A stretch of DNA of 64,000 nucleotides from Phragmites australis (GCF_958298935.1 NC_084921.1:37219501-37283500), one strand, 5' to 3'. Positions 44,600 to 57,287 are shown, counted from the stretch's first letter. Made by a program: numbers and translations. The notes: generated by a model not told the origin, from the sequence alone.

Positions 44600-47535
44600 A
44601 ATTTCTTTGATTTTTGTGAAGCACGACCTTACTTTTAATTTTCTCTCAATATATGATTATTGATTTATTGTTATTGTTTGCCTAGATTGTAGCCTTGTAG
44701 GGTTAGGGCTGCAGATTTGGATTTTGGACCAAATTAAAGTTGGATATTGGATGTATGTAACACATTTCCATTATATAATCCTGTATTTATTTTTCTTATC
44801 CTTGAACTATTGAACTAGATAAATGATTCTATATTTGTACACATGGTTTTTTTTATATTTATGATAATATGCAACTAAAATTCAAACCATTTATAAATGA
44901 TAGGTAATTTGATGGAATGTTTTTATAAAAAGGAAAGCATCGGAGCCAGATAGCGTCAATAATGTAAGAAATTCATATCAAAATGATATCAATTACAGGC
45001 GTATGTAACTCTGAATATAATAATTATGAGCGTGCCAGTATACCAAGTATACGAAAGATAGGAGAATTTAATAATCAAAAATATGTAAACTTTATTCATT
45101 CGTATCGAAATCATAAAGTAAAAGTTTCTCTTATACATGTCACTCCATAACACACATTATCCGACTATCTCTTATGATCTGGAGATTACTTCGTCTTGGT
45201 TCTCGGAACTTCGTGAAGCGACTCCGATTAATTATGCTCATCTTCGGGCTACCTCCAATTAAGCTACGCTGGTCGTCGTTATATTGAGGTCATCTCTAAA
45301 GCTACAAAACTATAGTCACACATAACAAAGACCAAACAAAATAAGTGTTAAAAATAAAAGCATTAAAGAATAGGATAATAATTTAGCATAAGCTTTTTAG
45401 ACTGTTTATGCATTCCGGGTCATCATCGGTCACATATGGTCTCAGAATTGTGTATGTAAGAAGAGGTGGGTTAGGAGCGTGGCACGACATGTAGCTTCGA
45501 CCGGAAGCGATAGCGAGGACACGGCCAGGAGCTCCAATGTCGTGATTGAATCACTAACTCCGTTTTCGAACCTCAGACTTGTCCTCATCAATCAAACGAA
45601 GGCAACGCTCCATGAAGGTGAAAACCACAAAGACAAGGGGGATCAATGTGGGCCCACAAGCTCCTGCCACAATAACACATATATTTTCTACAATTAATGT
45701 TATCCGACAGCCACGTAAGCACAATGCAACAAAGACAAAGCCACACAGGCAAGATACCACGATGGCAGTAAGAGCCACACAGCCGGAGTAATCACATAAC
45801 TCAACATCACTGTAATGGGCAACGGTCACCTCAATTAGCAATTGATCTCAAGGCAACAAATCTTATAAGCATGCAGCAACATCAAGCAGCAAGAGCAAAG
45901 CCAGCATCGCCCGATTCTCATGAGAGACCAAAGAACATCTTGGCTAGCTATCAATAGATCACAGATCAACTTGCCCAGGGATCAACAGGAAGGCATTCCT
46001 AAGTAGCAAAGAAGCAGCACCACACAGCGAGGCCATAACCCAATGAACGGCAAAGGGCACAGCATCGCAGGCCACCTCACAACGTGCGTCAGGTCTCAAG
46101 GCAAAACTACAAGGGACTCCTCTCAACTAAATGCAATCTTCGTTCGACAATAGCAGCAGCGACTGCCGAGATAGCAACACTAATATAATCCAATATCCAG
46201 CAATAGCAGAGGGCAGCAAGAGAAGGCAGCCTCAACTCCTATTGAACAGCATAAGCCAAGGACGAACACCATGGTAAACCTCTCCGAACAGCAAGAGAGC
46301 ACAGTAGCACTTCAAGCATCAGGGCCACAGAGAGCACAAGCCCAGGCAGCATCGGTCATCACAACCAACAACAACATATCACAAGACACGACAACACATG
46401 CATGGGTCACTAAGACAACCGGCCCCGACGTTGCTACTCAGCAGCAGCAGCAAGCGGCTGGGGCGACAGTGATGTCAACGCAGCATGATGGCACAACACC
46501 CATGCAAGCAGGGTGGCCGGGCTAGCAGTAGCGCAACGGCACGGGCAGAGAAAGGAATACAACATGGTAGCCGGGCCTGCGATAGCACCACGGCACACAC
46601 CGACAGAGGAAAACAAAAACGCGGTGGCTGCGCTCACAATAGCACCACGGCGCGCACACGGGCACAAATACATCGGCTAGACGGCGAGGCTATCACGACT
46701 GGCAGCGGAGTCCGGTGTTCCCTAGCGCGTGGCCGAAGTACGAGACTGCGACGGCGCACGGCTGGAGCCCGGACATCTACAGCGCACGGCCTGAGCTCAA
46801 GGGTCCATGGTTCCTGACAGAGAAAAAACCAGTGGTCGCATATGGCGCTGGGCTGCCACCCTTGATTTGACTGCAGGGATCAGATTCGGGCCAACGACGA
46901 CGCGACACATGCACGGCACGATGGCCAGCCATTACAGAGAACAGGATCATAACGTGATAGCACGCCGATGCAAAGGTCAGGGACAAGCTCACGCGCCCCA
47001 AAGAGACAGGAGGGTGTAGAGGTTACAGCTGGGCCTTACTAGCGAGGGCGTCAGCCGCGATAATGCTCTGATCAATCATGTTCATCCTCAGGGTGCCTTG
47101 ACTCGAGACCGGTGGTGACAGAGGTTGCGTTGACTGTAGGGGCCAGCGGTGAATCTCGATGGCGGCAATGGTGTGTTGGTGCAGTAGGGCTTCGCCCAAG
47201 TTATTTTTTCCTATCTCCCCTCGGGCATCCCCTCCCTGCCCTTTATAGGCGGCCGGCATTCCCACGCAAGGAGACAAGCTTCGAAACCGCTAGGATTTGG
47301 GGGAGGAGATAGAGTCTGGGGCGGTTAGGATTTGGGGAAATCTGGAGATCAACTTCCATCCCGCCCTAATCCATCCACGCGTGGTCGAGATAGAGGTGGC
47401 AACGGTGCTAGGCCTACAGCTCAGGGAAAGAGGCGGGGAGTGGGCGAGGGCGACGCAGTCCACAGAGCAGAGGGGAGGCGGCACGATTTGGGGCGGAGAC
47501 ATGAAGGAGAGGGAGAGGATGCGGCCCCACATACA
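44600..47535. other. Unclassified repeat-like block
   Basis: AT-rich to about 45450, then moderately GC-rich with CAG/CA-rich stretches. Open frames on both strands lack recognisable domains. On the minus strand a TATAAAG box lies at 47242-47248 inside a promoter-like GC-rich context. Together with the GA microsatellite at 48720 (CT on the minus strand), the layout resembles the promoter part of a long chromovirus LTR read on the minus strand, interrupted by the element 47536-48570. I could not find LTR ends or a duplication, so this stays open. Confidence 0.35.
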
Positions 47536-48570
47536 GGGGGCAATTATCGTTTTGCCATCCTTACCAATGGCATGTTCTTAAATAGCATCGTTACCAGAAA
47601 CTTTGATAAAATACTACTGGGGACCACTGGATTGTTGATTTAATACCATTTTCGGTGACATGGCCGCATCTTTAAAGGAATATTCCTCTACAAATTGACT
47701 CAATTGCCCTTCTTCTTCTTTCTTCCTCCCTTCTTCCTCACCTGCCGTTGTGACCACCTCCCAAATGTGCTCACGCTTCTCCGGCCGAGGGAGGACGCGC
47801 GCAGGCCCCCTCGCCCTCCCCCTCCCCGGTAGGAGCTCGCTCGGGGCCAAGGAGCTCATGCTGCTCCACTCCCTCGTCGTCATGCAGGCGCCGTGAAAGC
47901 TCCTCATTTTTTACCTCTCCCCGCAACTCCTCGCACCCGTCGAGCTCAACTCCGGCGCAAGCGCCGGTGTGGCCACAACCTTCGTCACCGACAGCGCCGA
48001 GGACACCGACAGAGCGAGCCGTGTGCTCCTCTCCGGTGCGGCATTGGGGCCACCCCTGTGGTAGCCGTCCACCGGAGGGAGAGAGGAAGCGCACCGGGAG
48101 AGGGGGGCTCACCGGCAGCGGGAGATGGCCGAAGAAGGGGACCGTAAGGGCAGTGGAGGGGAGCTGGATTTGGGTTGTCGGGGAGAAAAAGAGGTGGCCG
48201 ACCAGGGTGAAGGAGGCTGGAGAGGAGGGAGAAGGCCGGAGGGAAGGGGAAGGCCGAGCACGGAGGGGCTCACCAATCGCTCAGAGCCGGGCGGGCTCAG
48301 TAGCGCGCCGGTGAGGGAGGAGATGGGCTCGGCCGAGGTGAAGAGGTCAGCTGGGGCTGGGGCGCGGCCAACATGGCAGGGCTCATCAACGGTGTCATCA
48401 CTGGCCAGGGCTGGGGCGTGGCCAACACGGCGACTGCTCTTTAGCCTCCCATGGAAGAAGAAGGACATACAAGTCATTTTGCCCTCCAGTGGTATTTTGT
48501 CAAAGTTTTTGGTAACGGTGATATTTGAGAGTGTGCCACTGGTAAGGATGGCAAAAGGTTAATTTCCCCC
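47536..48570. mobile_element. Non-autonomous TIR element with GC-rich interior (Pack-MULE-like)
   Basis: 1035 bp with inverted ends of about 88 bp: GGGGGCAATTATCGTTTTGC at the left and the inverted GCAAAAGGTTAATTTCCCCC at the right, continuing through GTTACC...AACTTTGA(T/C)AAAATAC(T/C)ACTGG. The repeat arms are about 78 percent identical by eye. Flanks ACATACA and ACATATG are similar but not a clean duplication. The interior (about 47690-48470) is GC-rich with long overlapping open frames on both strands and no domain I know. Such an interior suggests captured host DNA, as in Pack-MULEs. Confidence 0.72.
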
Positions 48571-48718
48571 ACATATGGCGGCATGGCTCGATGTGGAGAG
48601 CAGCGGCACAGTGTAGGCGCGGGGGAGAGAGGCGTAGCGTGCAGGTGAGCGAGGGCGACGATGCGCACGGGAGAGAGAGGCGGTGGAGTGGGCGAGCGTG
48701 ACGCGGCCCCGGGTGGTG

Positions 48719-48719
<1 letters not shown>

Positions 48720-48772
<53 letters not shown>

Positions 48773-48794
48773 GAAAGAGAGAGAGAGAGAGAGA
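48720..48794. repeat. (GA)n microsatellite
   Basis: About 75 bases of nearly pure GA with two interruptions. Confidence 0.95.
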
Positions 48795-48870
48795 TCGGCT
48801 TGGCCGATGAAAAGGGAGGCCGGCCGTTTGGGCCGAGGGAGGGAGAAAGGGAAAAAAAGCTGGGCCGGCA

Positions 48871-48888
48871 CCCCCCCCCCCCCCCCCC
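48871..48888. repeat. Poly-C run of 18
   Basis: 18 consecutive C, at the edge of the GC-rich block and directly before AT-rich DNA. Confidence 0.95.
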
Positions 48889-49164
48889 TCTTTTGTTTTT
48901 TTATATATATGTGTGTATTTCTGCCAAAATACAATCATACATTGGGAAGAGGAGATAAAATATGATCCTGGATGCAATTTTCTATTCAACTAGATAAAAT
49001 ACAATCATACCCTGGATTAAATCAACTAGATGCCATTTGGATAAGCTTAGAAGATATGGGTGGAAAAAATTATTGGATGAAGTGTATAGCTTTTGTGATA
49101 TGTATGATATTACCAAATTGAAAATGAAAGATGCATATATTGATCTAAGAAGCCTAGGCAAAAA

Positions 49165-49740
49165 TCTAGAATTATAAATAAGCATCACTATGAAGTGGAT
49201 TGTTTTAACGATATTATTAATTGGCTACTTCAAGAGCTTGATATACATTTCAATGAGACAAGTTCTCATTTGCTTGTTTGTTTGGTTGCTTTCAGTCCAA
49301 AAGACTCATTTCATGGTTTTAATGTGGAGAATTTGATGAGTCTTACAAAATGTTATCCTAATTATTTTAATTCATTGGATTTGAGGGACCTTAACCACCA
49401 ACATGGCCTCTACATTGCTGATGTGAGAGAAGATATAGATTCTCTAACATACAAACTGTTAGTGAGCTTTCTTAGAAAATAGTGGAGACAAGGAAATTTG
49501 TTATCCATTGGTTTATCGACTTTTGGAGCTTATACTAGTATTATACTAGTATCGCCTATCGCTACTGCGACAGTTGAGAGGTGATTTTTAACCATAAAAA
49601 TTATAAAAATACATTTGCGCAACCGCATCAATAATGAATACTTGAGTCATAGCCTTATTTGCTATGTGGAGAAAGAAGAAATGAAAAAAGTTACTAATAA
49701 GACCGTGCTTCGTCGTTTCACGATGAGAGGACACACATGA
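49165..49740 (+). pseudogene. hAT transposase C-terminal part
   Basis: An open segment at 49195-49482 carries VDCFNDIINWLLQELDIHFN, LLVCLVAFSPKDSFHGFNVE and LDLRDLNHQHGLYIADVRED, as in grass hAT-type transposases. After a stop, the dimerisation domain follows at about 49550-49740 in another frame: SPIATATVER, then IKIHLRNRINNEYLSHSLIC and a terminal stop at 49738-49740. The N-terminus and most of the catalytic region are missing or unrecognisable. A 15-bp direct repeat AAAATACAATCATAC at 48925 and 48996 lies just upstream. Confidence 0.85.
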
Positions 49741-50026
49741 ATACTACAAGGTAATGCATTTAGTAATTAATATTTATTTTTAGTCATTCTATAATTTCTT
49801 TGGTAAAAACTAATTTATTTGTTCTCTTTTATTTAAGCCATCCATGACATTGAGGTTGGATCATGTATTTTGCCAATATCGATTACCTTTTATTCATGAC
49901 TTTAGCTTTCTCTCCTTCGCTACAACATACTAACCAATATTGTTAGTTGGTTCTTTCATTTTGGTAAACACTTTTATCGCTACTTCATTATTGCTATACA
50001 TTGTTATAGTTTATTTTAAGCTATTG

Positions 50027-50758
50027 ATATTAAAAATTATTGGTCACACTATTAATTAGATAATATTCCTTAAATATTATCATTTTGCCGTGAAGTGATG
50101 CATCATCAACTTAGCTCCAACTTTGTATCCATTTTGATCTTCGAGTTGCTTTATCTTTTAGCATGGAGAGAAATTTCACTAGGCCTCTTGATGGCTGCAT
50201 GCCACGCTAGCGCGGTCACTATTTAGCTTGGGTGCCACGCTGGCCCTTTCGTACGGGCGGCTGTCATGACATATTAAAAATTATTGGTCACACTATTAAT
50301 TAGATAATATTCCTTAAATATTATCATTTTGCGGTGAAGTGATGCATCATCAACTTAGCTCCAACTTTGTATCCATTTTGATCTTCGAGTTGCTTTACCT
50401 TTTAGCATGGAGAGAAATTTCACTAGGCCTCTTGATGGCTGCATGCCACGCTAGCGCGGTCACTATTTAGCTTGGGTGCCACGCTGGCCCTTTTGTACGG
50501 GCGGCTGTCATGACATATTAAAAATTATTGATCACACTATTAATTAGATAATATTCCTTAAATATTATCATTTTGCGGTGAAGTGATGCATCATCAACTT
50601 AGCTCCAACTTTGTATCCATTTTGATCTTCGAGTTGCTTTACCTTTTAGCATGGAGAGAAATTTCACTAGGCCTCTTGATGGCTGCATGCCACGCTAGCG
50701 CGGTCACTATTTAGCTTGGGTGCCACGCTGGCCCTTTCGTACGGGCGGCTGTCATGAC
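50027..50758. repeat. Three tandem 244-bp repeats
   Basis: Units 50027-50270, 50271-50514 and 50515-50758, each from ATATTAAAAATTATTG to GGGCGGCTGTCATGAC. They differ at only a handful of positions, so the triplication is recent. The unit holds an AT-rich half and a GC-richer half and no reading frame. Confidence 0.97.
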
Positions 50759-51040
50759 GGCCGCCGGAGCCGCGGTTCAACCGGCTACTCTCCACCGCTT
50801 GGAAAGCCGAAAACGGCTGGAGGGGCACCGAAAGCGACAAAGGCGCGGTGGACCGGCCATCATGCGTACGTGGCCACGGCGCCACAGGCACTGCAGGCGG
50901 AGCGCGCCCGCCGCCCAGCCCCGCGCGCGCAAGCGGGTTGCAACCGGCCACCAAACACGTACGTGCCCACAGCCCACCGCACCAAATACACCATGTGCGC
51001 TGCACCAACCGCGTTCGGCCGTAGCACTCTGCCTCTGCTC
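50759..51040. other. GC-rich segment after the tandem repeats
   Basis: About 280 bases of GC-rich DNA with overlapping frames on both strands (longest 50667-51059 minus). No domain is recognised. It is continuous with the end of repeat unit 3, so it may be the rest of the original repeat unit's source. Confidence 0.4.
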
Positions 51041-51149
51041 TAGGGATGGCAAGGGCCATAGGGAATTACCCTATTAAATGATAGATATAGGAGAATTTAA
51101 TTTCCACAAACTTATATTAGAACGGGGATAGGAAGATGCTTTCTGTATC

Positions 51150-51220
<71 letters not shown>

Positions 51221-51494
51221 CATTATATAAGAAAATAATAGATTATTTTTATATTTTTATCTAAATTACGAATATTTAACCTATTTTTTATTAATTACTC
51301 TCGTATGTATTATTTATTTATACTATAAACATATTAATATATAGAAATAATCAACTATGATTTAATTTTATATCTTATTGAAAACTTAATTTCCGTAAAA
51401 TCCTCTGCAAGAATAGTAATAAAAAAACTTTTCTCCCATAATTAAATAAGGAAAATGAAATATTCCCCAACGAGAATAGGCCGTTGCCATCCCA
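51041..51494. mobile_element. hAT-like MITE with GATGGCAA termini
   Basis: 454 bp with inverted ends TAGGGATGGCAA and TTGCCATCCCA, flanked by direct repeats TCTGCTC (51034-51040 and 51495-51501). Seven to eight bases of duplication fit hAT. A (AT)n run of about 66 bp (51153-51218) lies inside. It is non-coding. Confidence 0.8.
51153..51218. repeat. (AT)n microsatellite inside the MITE
   Basis: About 33 uninterrupted AT units. Confidence 0.95.
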
Positions 51495-51501
51495 TCTGCT
51501 C

Positions 51502-54500
51502 GCTTGCAGAGGATTATGGGAGAATATTTTCACTCTACGGCTGTACAGCTATGCTGTCTACGTAGTCTACATGGGATATTTGTTTGGCTATTCTCGTGGT
51601 GGTCCTAGGCTGCCAAGGAGAGGAGATGCTACTTGTTGTACTTGCATGCTATGGTTGGATTCGAATCCTCTGCGGTGATGAACTTAATACAGATTACAGT
51701 AGTAGTTGTAAGAGTGATTTTAAGACGAATGGACAGCGACCTATAGCAACACTGTAGCATCAGTTTTTCCCCCTGCACAGTACCTCTTGCTGCCCACCAA
51801 GTAGCATCTGTTTGGGACGTTCGTTTCCTTCCGATCTTAATGCAAATCACTATTCATCCTGTGTAGTGATAATTTTCCTGCAGAGGGATCTTTTGCACTT
51901 GGTCAGACCACCGTACCCACCGATTATCTGACTCGTCTTCATGTAATCTGCGCTTCTTCAAATACCTTTTTCTTTTGTGAGCTGATGATTAGAACATCTA
52001 TCATAGTTATAGATAACTAGTATCTTTTAATTAAAATAGCATACTTCTCAAAATTTATATGAGTCTCACCGTTTACAATTTTCATACTTACAGACGAGAG
52101 ATGCTAAAACCACTTGAAAGTACTAGCTCTTCATCTCTCTTTACTACCCTATCTCCTCTATAAGGTATGAGAATTATACTAATCATAACATTAAAAATAT
52201 ACTCTCTCAACTAAAAACAACAACTATGTTGAGGCAAAGTCTAAGTACACTCACGATGTATTTTAGTCTTTTGTTTTTTTCCTGTACTCATCGCAAAATC
52301 TTTTACCCTTTTTCATGATTGCATTTGCCCTTCGGAGCACCAATAGACCACAGAAATGATCGTGACAGTAGTCTCTTACATGCATTTTCGGGTACAAGCT
52401 TTAGGCTACCTTCGAACTAACCTCAGTTTTCATCTCTGCTTTCAGTATGTCAAGACTCTGCAGCCACAAAGAAAGGGGAAAAAAATCTAGTAATAGCCTG
52501 CAAGGCAATCGAGTATCACGCCAGACTTTTCTTTTCCAACTCTTTAAGATACGTAAGGAGGAACCTTCATGCTGTGTCGCATGGCAGAGATTAGGAGATG
52601 ATACGTGTCCCAGTAACATGCAAGTCAAAGCGATCCAGTCATGGCTGATCGCACGTTTGCTGATGAAATCGACGAAATGCACGTACAGAGCACAGAGGCA
52701 CACACGCGCCGCTGACGAGGCCGTCGGCAAGCAAGCGGACACGCAGCAGCTGCAGCTCCAAGTCTCATTGCACACGCAGCTATTCATCCCTCGTCAAAGA
52801 GGCATCGAGCGGCGTATACCACGCGGTGTCAGCAGCGATGAACACGACGAGGTCACCGGACAGATTTTTTAGCTTCACGCGGCTGCTTCGAACTCGACCG
52901 ATCTCTTACCGCCAACCAGTCTATGTCGTTGCTCCGACATGCAGCGTGGATGGGTGCCTCGCGCGTATCGTTTGTTTATACGTTGCAATCCGATCGATCT
53001 CTGCAGATCTGGGCTGACTCCTGACTGGGCATCTCCTGAAGCTCTGATCGATTGGCCTGTCTACTTCTCTTCCCTGTCCGTTCTGCGTCTCAAGGGACGT
53101 GCTCCTTGGCCTCCAGAGGACACACGTTCGTTGAACCCATACATAGAACTCCTGTAGGGCTGTGCCCTACACACATGACAGATTGATTAATCATGGGGGT
53201 GTATTGGTTTGAAGGCACCTCTGATTGAGCCACGTAGCTTGAACAGACACATGGGCAGCAGCTTATTATACGCCCTTCGGTTCTAACTTGGTTAACACAG
53301 AATCTTATAGTACAGCACTAGCTTACTACTTAACACAGATAAATAATGCACATGCATCCGTGGGACTTACTCAGATCATATTTTTAGAGTTCAAGAGCCG
53401 GAAAGCTCCGGTCTCATTCATTACTCACACCATTTTTTTCTTCTTATTTCCGGAAAAGACTATTTTTTTCTAACAGTCAGAGGGCTCTGAGGATAGGTAA
53501 CACTCAGAGGCCAGGGATGACATGAAAGTACGGTACCTAGGGGGAAACAGTGCAAGCGACAAGTAAGTGCTGCTGCTTTGCTGACAAGAAGAATGACAAG
53601 TAAATGTTACCATATGTCACACTACTGAGTCTTCACTGGAGAGGTCGAGCTGAGCTCACAACGGGTTAAGTCATGCATAAGACAGCTTCAACAAGAAAAA
53701 CACAAGGAAGTAAGTAATGGAGAGGAGCGAGGACATGAAAGGAGAAAAGGACATCAATCAGATGCTAAGTTTCCACAAGACTTCTCAAATGTAAAGCCGA
53801 ACCAAAAGCAAGGGCGGTCAACAAATGGAAGCGTAAGCCTCCAGGATTGCCGTTCTTCTATGCTTTCTAGAAGCTCAATCATGTGCATGACTACCCCTGA
53901 TTTTGAATTGACTGAAAACCTGAGCCTTTTCCTATGACTGCAGAATCATAACATTATCATAGACTCGTAGGTGTAAATCGTACCATAGGCTGCCTAATTT
54001 GTTTGAACTTAAAAGGCTGATCTTGATATTGCAAGAGAGTATGGCGAAATGACACGACAAGACTCATTTCGGACGCATCTGCTACCCATGCAGAGAAATG
54101 ACAAAGTGAGCGCCTGTTGAGAACAAACTCTTATAGTTGAATGATCAGGGGGATGTAATCTGCTGATGACTACAACTTACTTTGTTTAATACAACTTAAT
54201 TTGTGTGACGTGACTGAGCATGGCCAGGTGAGATGTAGTAGGAGATTTGATATCCACATCCCTAGACTATCAGCTAGCCGATGATGTATGAATCCGCCAC
54301 TCATATTTTGTCTGATCATTCTGTCCGAGTTTTAAAAGGAAGCAATTTAATTTGCTTCTGTGTAGTTCCAGATTTTAGACAAAACGAATGCACTTCAGCT
54401 CCTTTCAAAGATAGGTAGAAATTGAAATTCAGGGAGAATTGCACTTCGCGATACTCAGGAAGGACATGCCGATGTGGCGGACGACGAAACAAATGGAGCA

Positions 54501-55090
54501 TAGGATGTTATACTGTCTTTAGTCACTGAACCAGCGGAGTCCAAGCCATTGAATTTGAAGGTTCAGTATCCATGTATAAGGCCGAGTGGTGTTGACTCGA
54601 GATATTCTAGAAGCAGCCTACAGCATACCGCCGAAGCTTTCACATTCTTCTTTTCTTATCGATGTGGTATGATCTCTGATGGTTCACCAACTATGCTACT
54701 ACTGACCTGGTTTACCTATGCCGATTCATCACCTGAAGTTCAGTCGAATTAAGACTTACGTGTACTACGCCTTTATCCGTCATTATCAAGCAAGCATCTA
54801 GTAGTCCAGGCGTAGGTAGATCAATGATGGAACAGAAATCAAGCATACATGAGCAGGCATCACCAGCAAGATGAAAGCGAAAAGTAAAGATGAGTGCGAT
54901 TACAGGATATTTTCCTAGTTCCTACCCTAGAGTAGAGTTGAAGTCATGGAAACGAGCAGTGCACTTGTCATGAGGCTGGCCTTTGAAAGGAACTAATTTA
55001 GGTGTGACTGGATCAGTTGGAGTGATGCAATAGACACATCATGTCGAACTTGCTGATGTCTAGATCGATCGGCATGAGGTCGGTAAAGAT
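51502..55090. other. Intergenic region without recognisable genes
   Basis: Mixed composition with short open frames only. The longest, on the plus strand at 52447-52872, has no recognisable domain and overlaps a frame of similar length on the other strand. A small perfect hairpin TGTAGGGC-TGT-GCCCTACA occurs at 53153-53171. I see no RNA gene or transposon ends. Confidence 0.5.
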
Positions 55091-55093
55091 ATT

Positions 55094-55810
55094 ATTGTTA
55101 GAATATACGGGGGTTTAACCTATTATATTTTTATAATTCTTAATAAATTTTAAAGATGTAACATATAAAAAGATATTATAGTTATGTAGTCTTATATTGC
55201 TAAGTATAGGGAGAGAGTGATCAATTTAAAATGAGTTCTCTCCTTCATCCTTTAGCTCATGAGGATTAGAAGAATACGCGAATGCTCGTCTCACCTCGCT
55301 GGCGCGAAGGACATGTGAGCATTACATATGCGTGAATGGTCCGCTAAAATTAGATCCAAGTGTGATCTTTTTTTTAGTTTTATTTTTTTGTTACGTGAAA
55401 AAATAGCCAACACAATTATATATAGAAATAAATTGTGGCACGTCTACCCTAAGCGGTTTCTCTATATATACATGTCAGCTACCGCAACCACAAGAGAGAG
55501 ATAAAGAATTAGGGTTTTGCCTTTCTCTCTGGTGCGTCGCCATAGGTAGACTATTACATCCCGTTGTGCCGGTGTGCACCGGTGGTCCTGTATCGAGAGA
55601 GAGCAAATAAGGTTTTTATGAAACGCTCCACATGACTACTCGCGATCTGTTTATTGATTGTCATCGCCTTCTGAATTATCATCACAAGGTATTCTTCGTC
55701 TCTCGCTCTCGATCGGTATGTTCGCTTTTCTTTTAATTGTGTTTGCCATGCTGAGCGATACTTCTTTGTTCCTGTTATTGAGTATATTAAAGATGCATAG
55801 TTCTGTAGTG
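55094..55810 (+). repeat. Possible LTR fragment
   Basis: Starts TGTTAGAATATACGGGGG at 55094 and contains a CTATATATAC box (about 55462) followed by a pyrimidine-rich transcribed-looking stretch, as in LTRs. No matching end, duplication or coding region is seen. It may be truncated by the SIRE-like LTR that follows. Confidence 0.3.
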
Positions 55811-55835
55811 AATATGACCCTCTTAAGGTATGTAT

Positions 55836-57285
55836 ATGATTTTGATGATTAATGTCAACATAGCCAGTGTGACTTACATATTTGTTAGTATATGCTTTAG
55901 TAAGTCCTATAGATGCAACACATGAAAAAGCCACCAAAGCTATGACAAAGATTGGTTGAATTTGAGAAGTCTTAAGAAACTTATACACGCCAGATGGTCT
56001 AGCGCTTGAAGTTGGCAACGCCGGAGTATTTCTGTCAGAGGGAAGAAAATCGAAGAACACGCCGGAAGGTCCAGCGATATGAAGTTGAATATGTCGGAGT
56101 ATTCCTTGTAAAGAAGGCTACAAGTGTTAAAGAATGAAGATTAACACGTTAGATGGTCCAACGCTCTGAAAGTCAACACGCCAGAGTATTCTATGTAGAG
56201 AAGAGTGAAGATTAACATGCCAGATGGTCCGACGCCTTGAAGATCAACACGGCGGAGTATTTTGTACAGAGAAAAAGTGGCTTGTTCTAGCTCAAGTGTA
56301 CACGCAAGATGATCCGATGATAGAGCTGGTGAACACGCCGGAACATCAGGTGTTCATAGAAGGTTTGAGTGGAGATCCAACGGCTAGTTTTTTAAGAATG
56401 TACACGTCGGATGATCCAGTGAGTATAATGTTGTTTACATCAGATCATCTGGTATATACAGTAAAGTTGAGTCATTGGGGCAACGGCTAATCCGTGGGGT
56501 TGAGACTATAAATACCCCTCAACTCGGTCATTTCAAGGTTCTGGAGTTCAGAGGAAACTCATATACAATAGAGAAGACATTTAAGCCACTAAGTGCTAAA
56601 AGTGATCATCCAAGGTAATTAGCACATAGATTAGTAAGTAATTAGTGCTATTACGCTAAGAGAAAAAGCGTTGCTAGGTGATTGCTACCTATAGAGTGGA
56701 TTAAGAAGTGATCCTACATTGTACCACATGATATGTCGGCACCTTGAAGTCTTAGTAACTTGCTGGCACCTTGGGCTATTGGTGGCTCAAGCTTGTTAAC
56801 CCTTCAACTTGGTGTGGAGCGGCGGTAAAAATCTTGTACAAGCATGTTGAGACTCTTCCCTTATGGCTTAAGCTCCGAAATAAAGACGGCGGCAAGTAAT
56901 CGAAAGAGAGGTTTGGTGTGAGCCTTACCTTTGTGACTTAGTGGCTCAAGAGGCATGACCAGAAGAGTCTTGACGACCAGGAGCATATCCTTAATAGAGC
57001 TCCAACGTGGACTAAGGATGGTATTTATGTCATCGATATCACATGATAAAAACCCATTGTGCCAAGTTTGCTCTCTACCCTATTTACGTTTTCGCATTTA
57101 AATATTTGCAATTAACTTCATAGATAGATTGCAATCCCTTTTGAGTGGTAGAGTAGACACACTATATAAATCTATAACATATTTAGATAGAAATTAATAT
57201 AAGTTTATCTTGTGAAGTATTTGGAGCCATTTAGTCTTTTAAATGTTCTAATTCACCCCTTCTTAGGACGTCACCGATCACTTCA
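55836..57285 (+). repeat. 5' LTR of a SIRE-like Ty1-copia element
   Basis: The right end is fixed by CACTTCA followed by ATT and the primer-binding site at 57288. The left end is uncertain, placed near TGATTTTGATGATTAATG. The LTR is long (about 1.4 kb), has a TATAAATACC box at 56509-56518, and contains a tandem array at about 55985-56480 built on ACACGCCAGATGGTCC and CGCCGGAGTATT segments. Long LTRs with such arrays are typical of grass SIRE/Maximus elements. Confidence 0.72.
55985..56480. repeat. Tandem array in the SIRE-like LTR
   Basis: Degenerate units of about 65-100 bp. The segments AGATGGTCC(G/A)(A/G)CG and CGCCGGAGTATT(T/C) alternate, with at least four recognisable rounds that decay towards the right. 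Confidence 0.75.
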
Positions 57286-57287
57286 AT

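Noticed and set aside
46271..47019. Gln/Ala-rich frames that might be a host gene
   Set aside because: Low-complexity composition, overlapping frames on the other strand, no domain and no exon structure.
52447..52872. 141-codon frame as a possible host gene
   Set aside because: No recognisable domain and an antisense frame of similar length; no supporting promoter or splice pattern.
53153..53171. Perfect short hairpin TGTAGGGC-TGT-GCCCTACA as a terminator or small RNA gene
   Set aside because: Eight base pairs only, isolated, with no extended pairing as in plant miRNA precursors.
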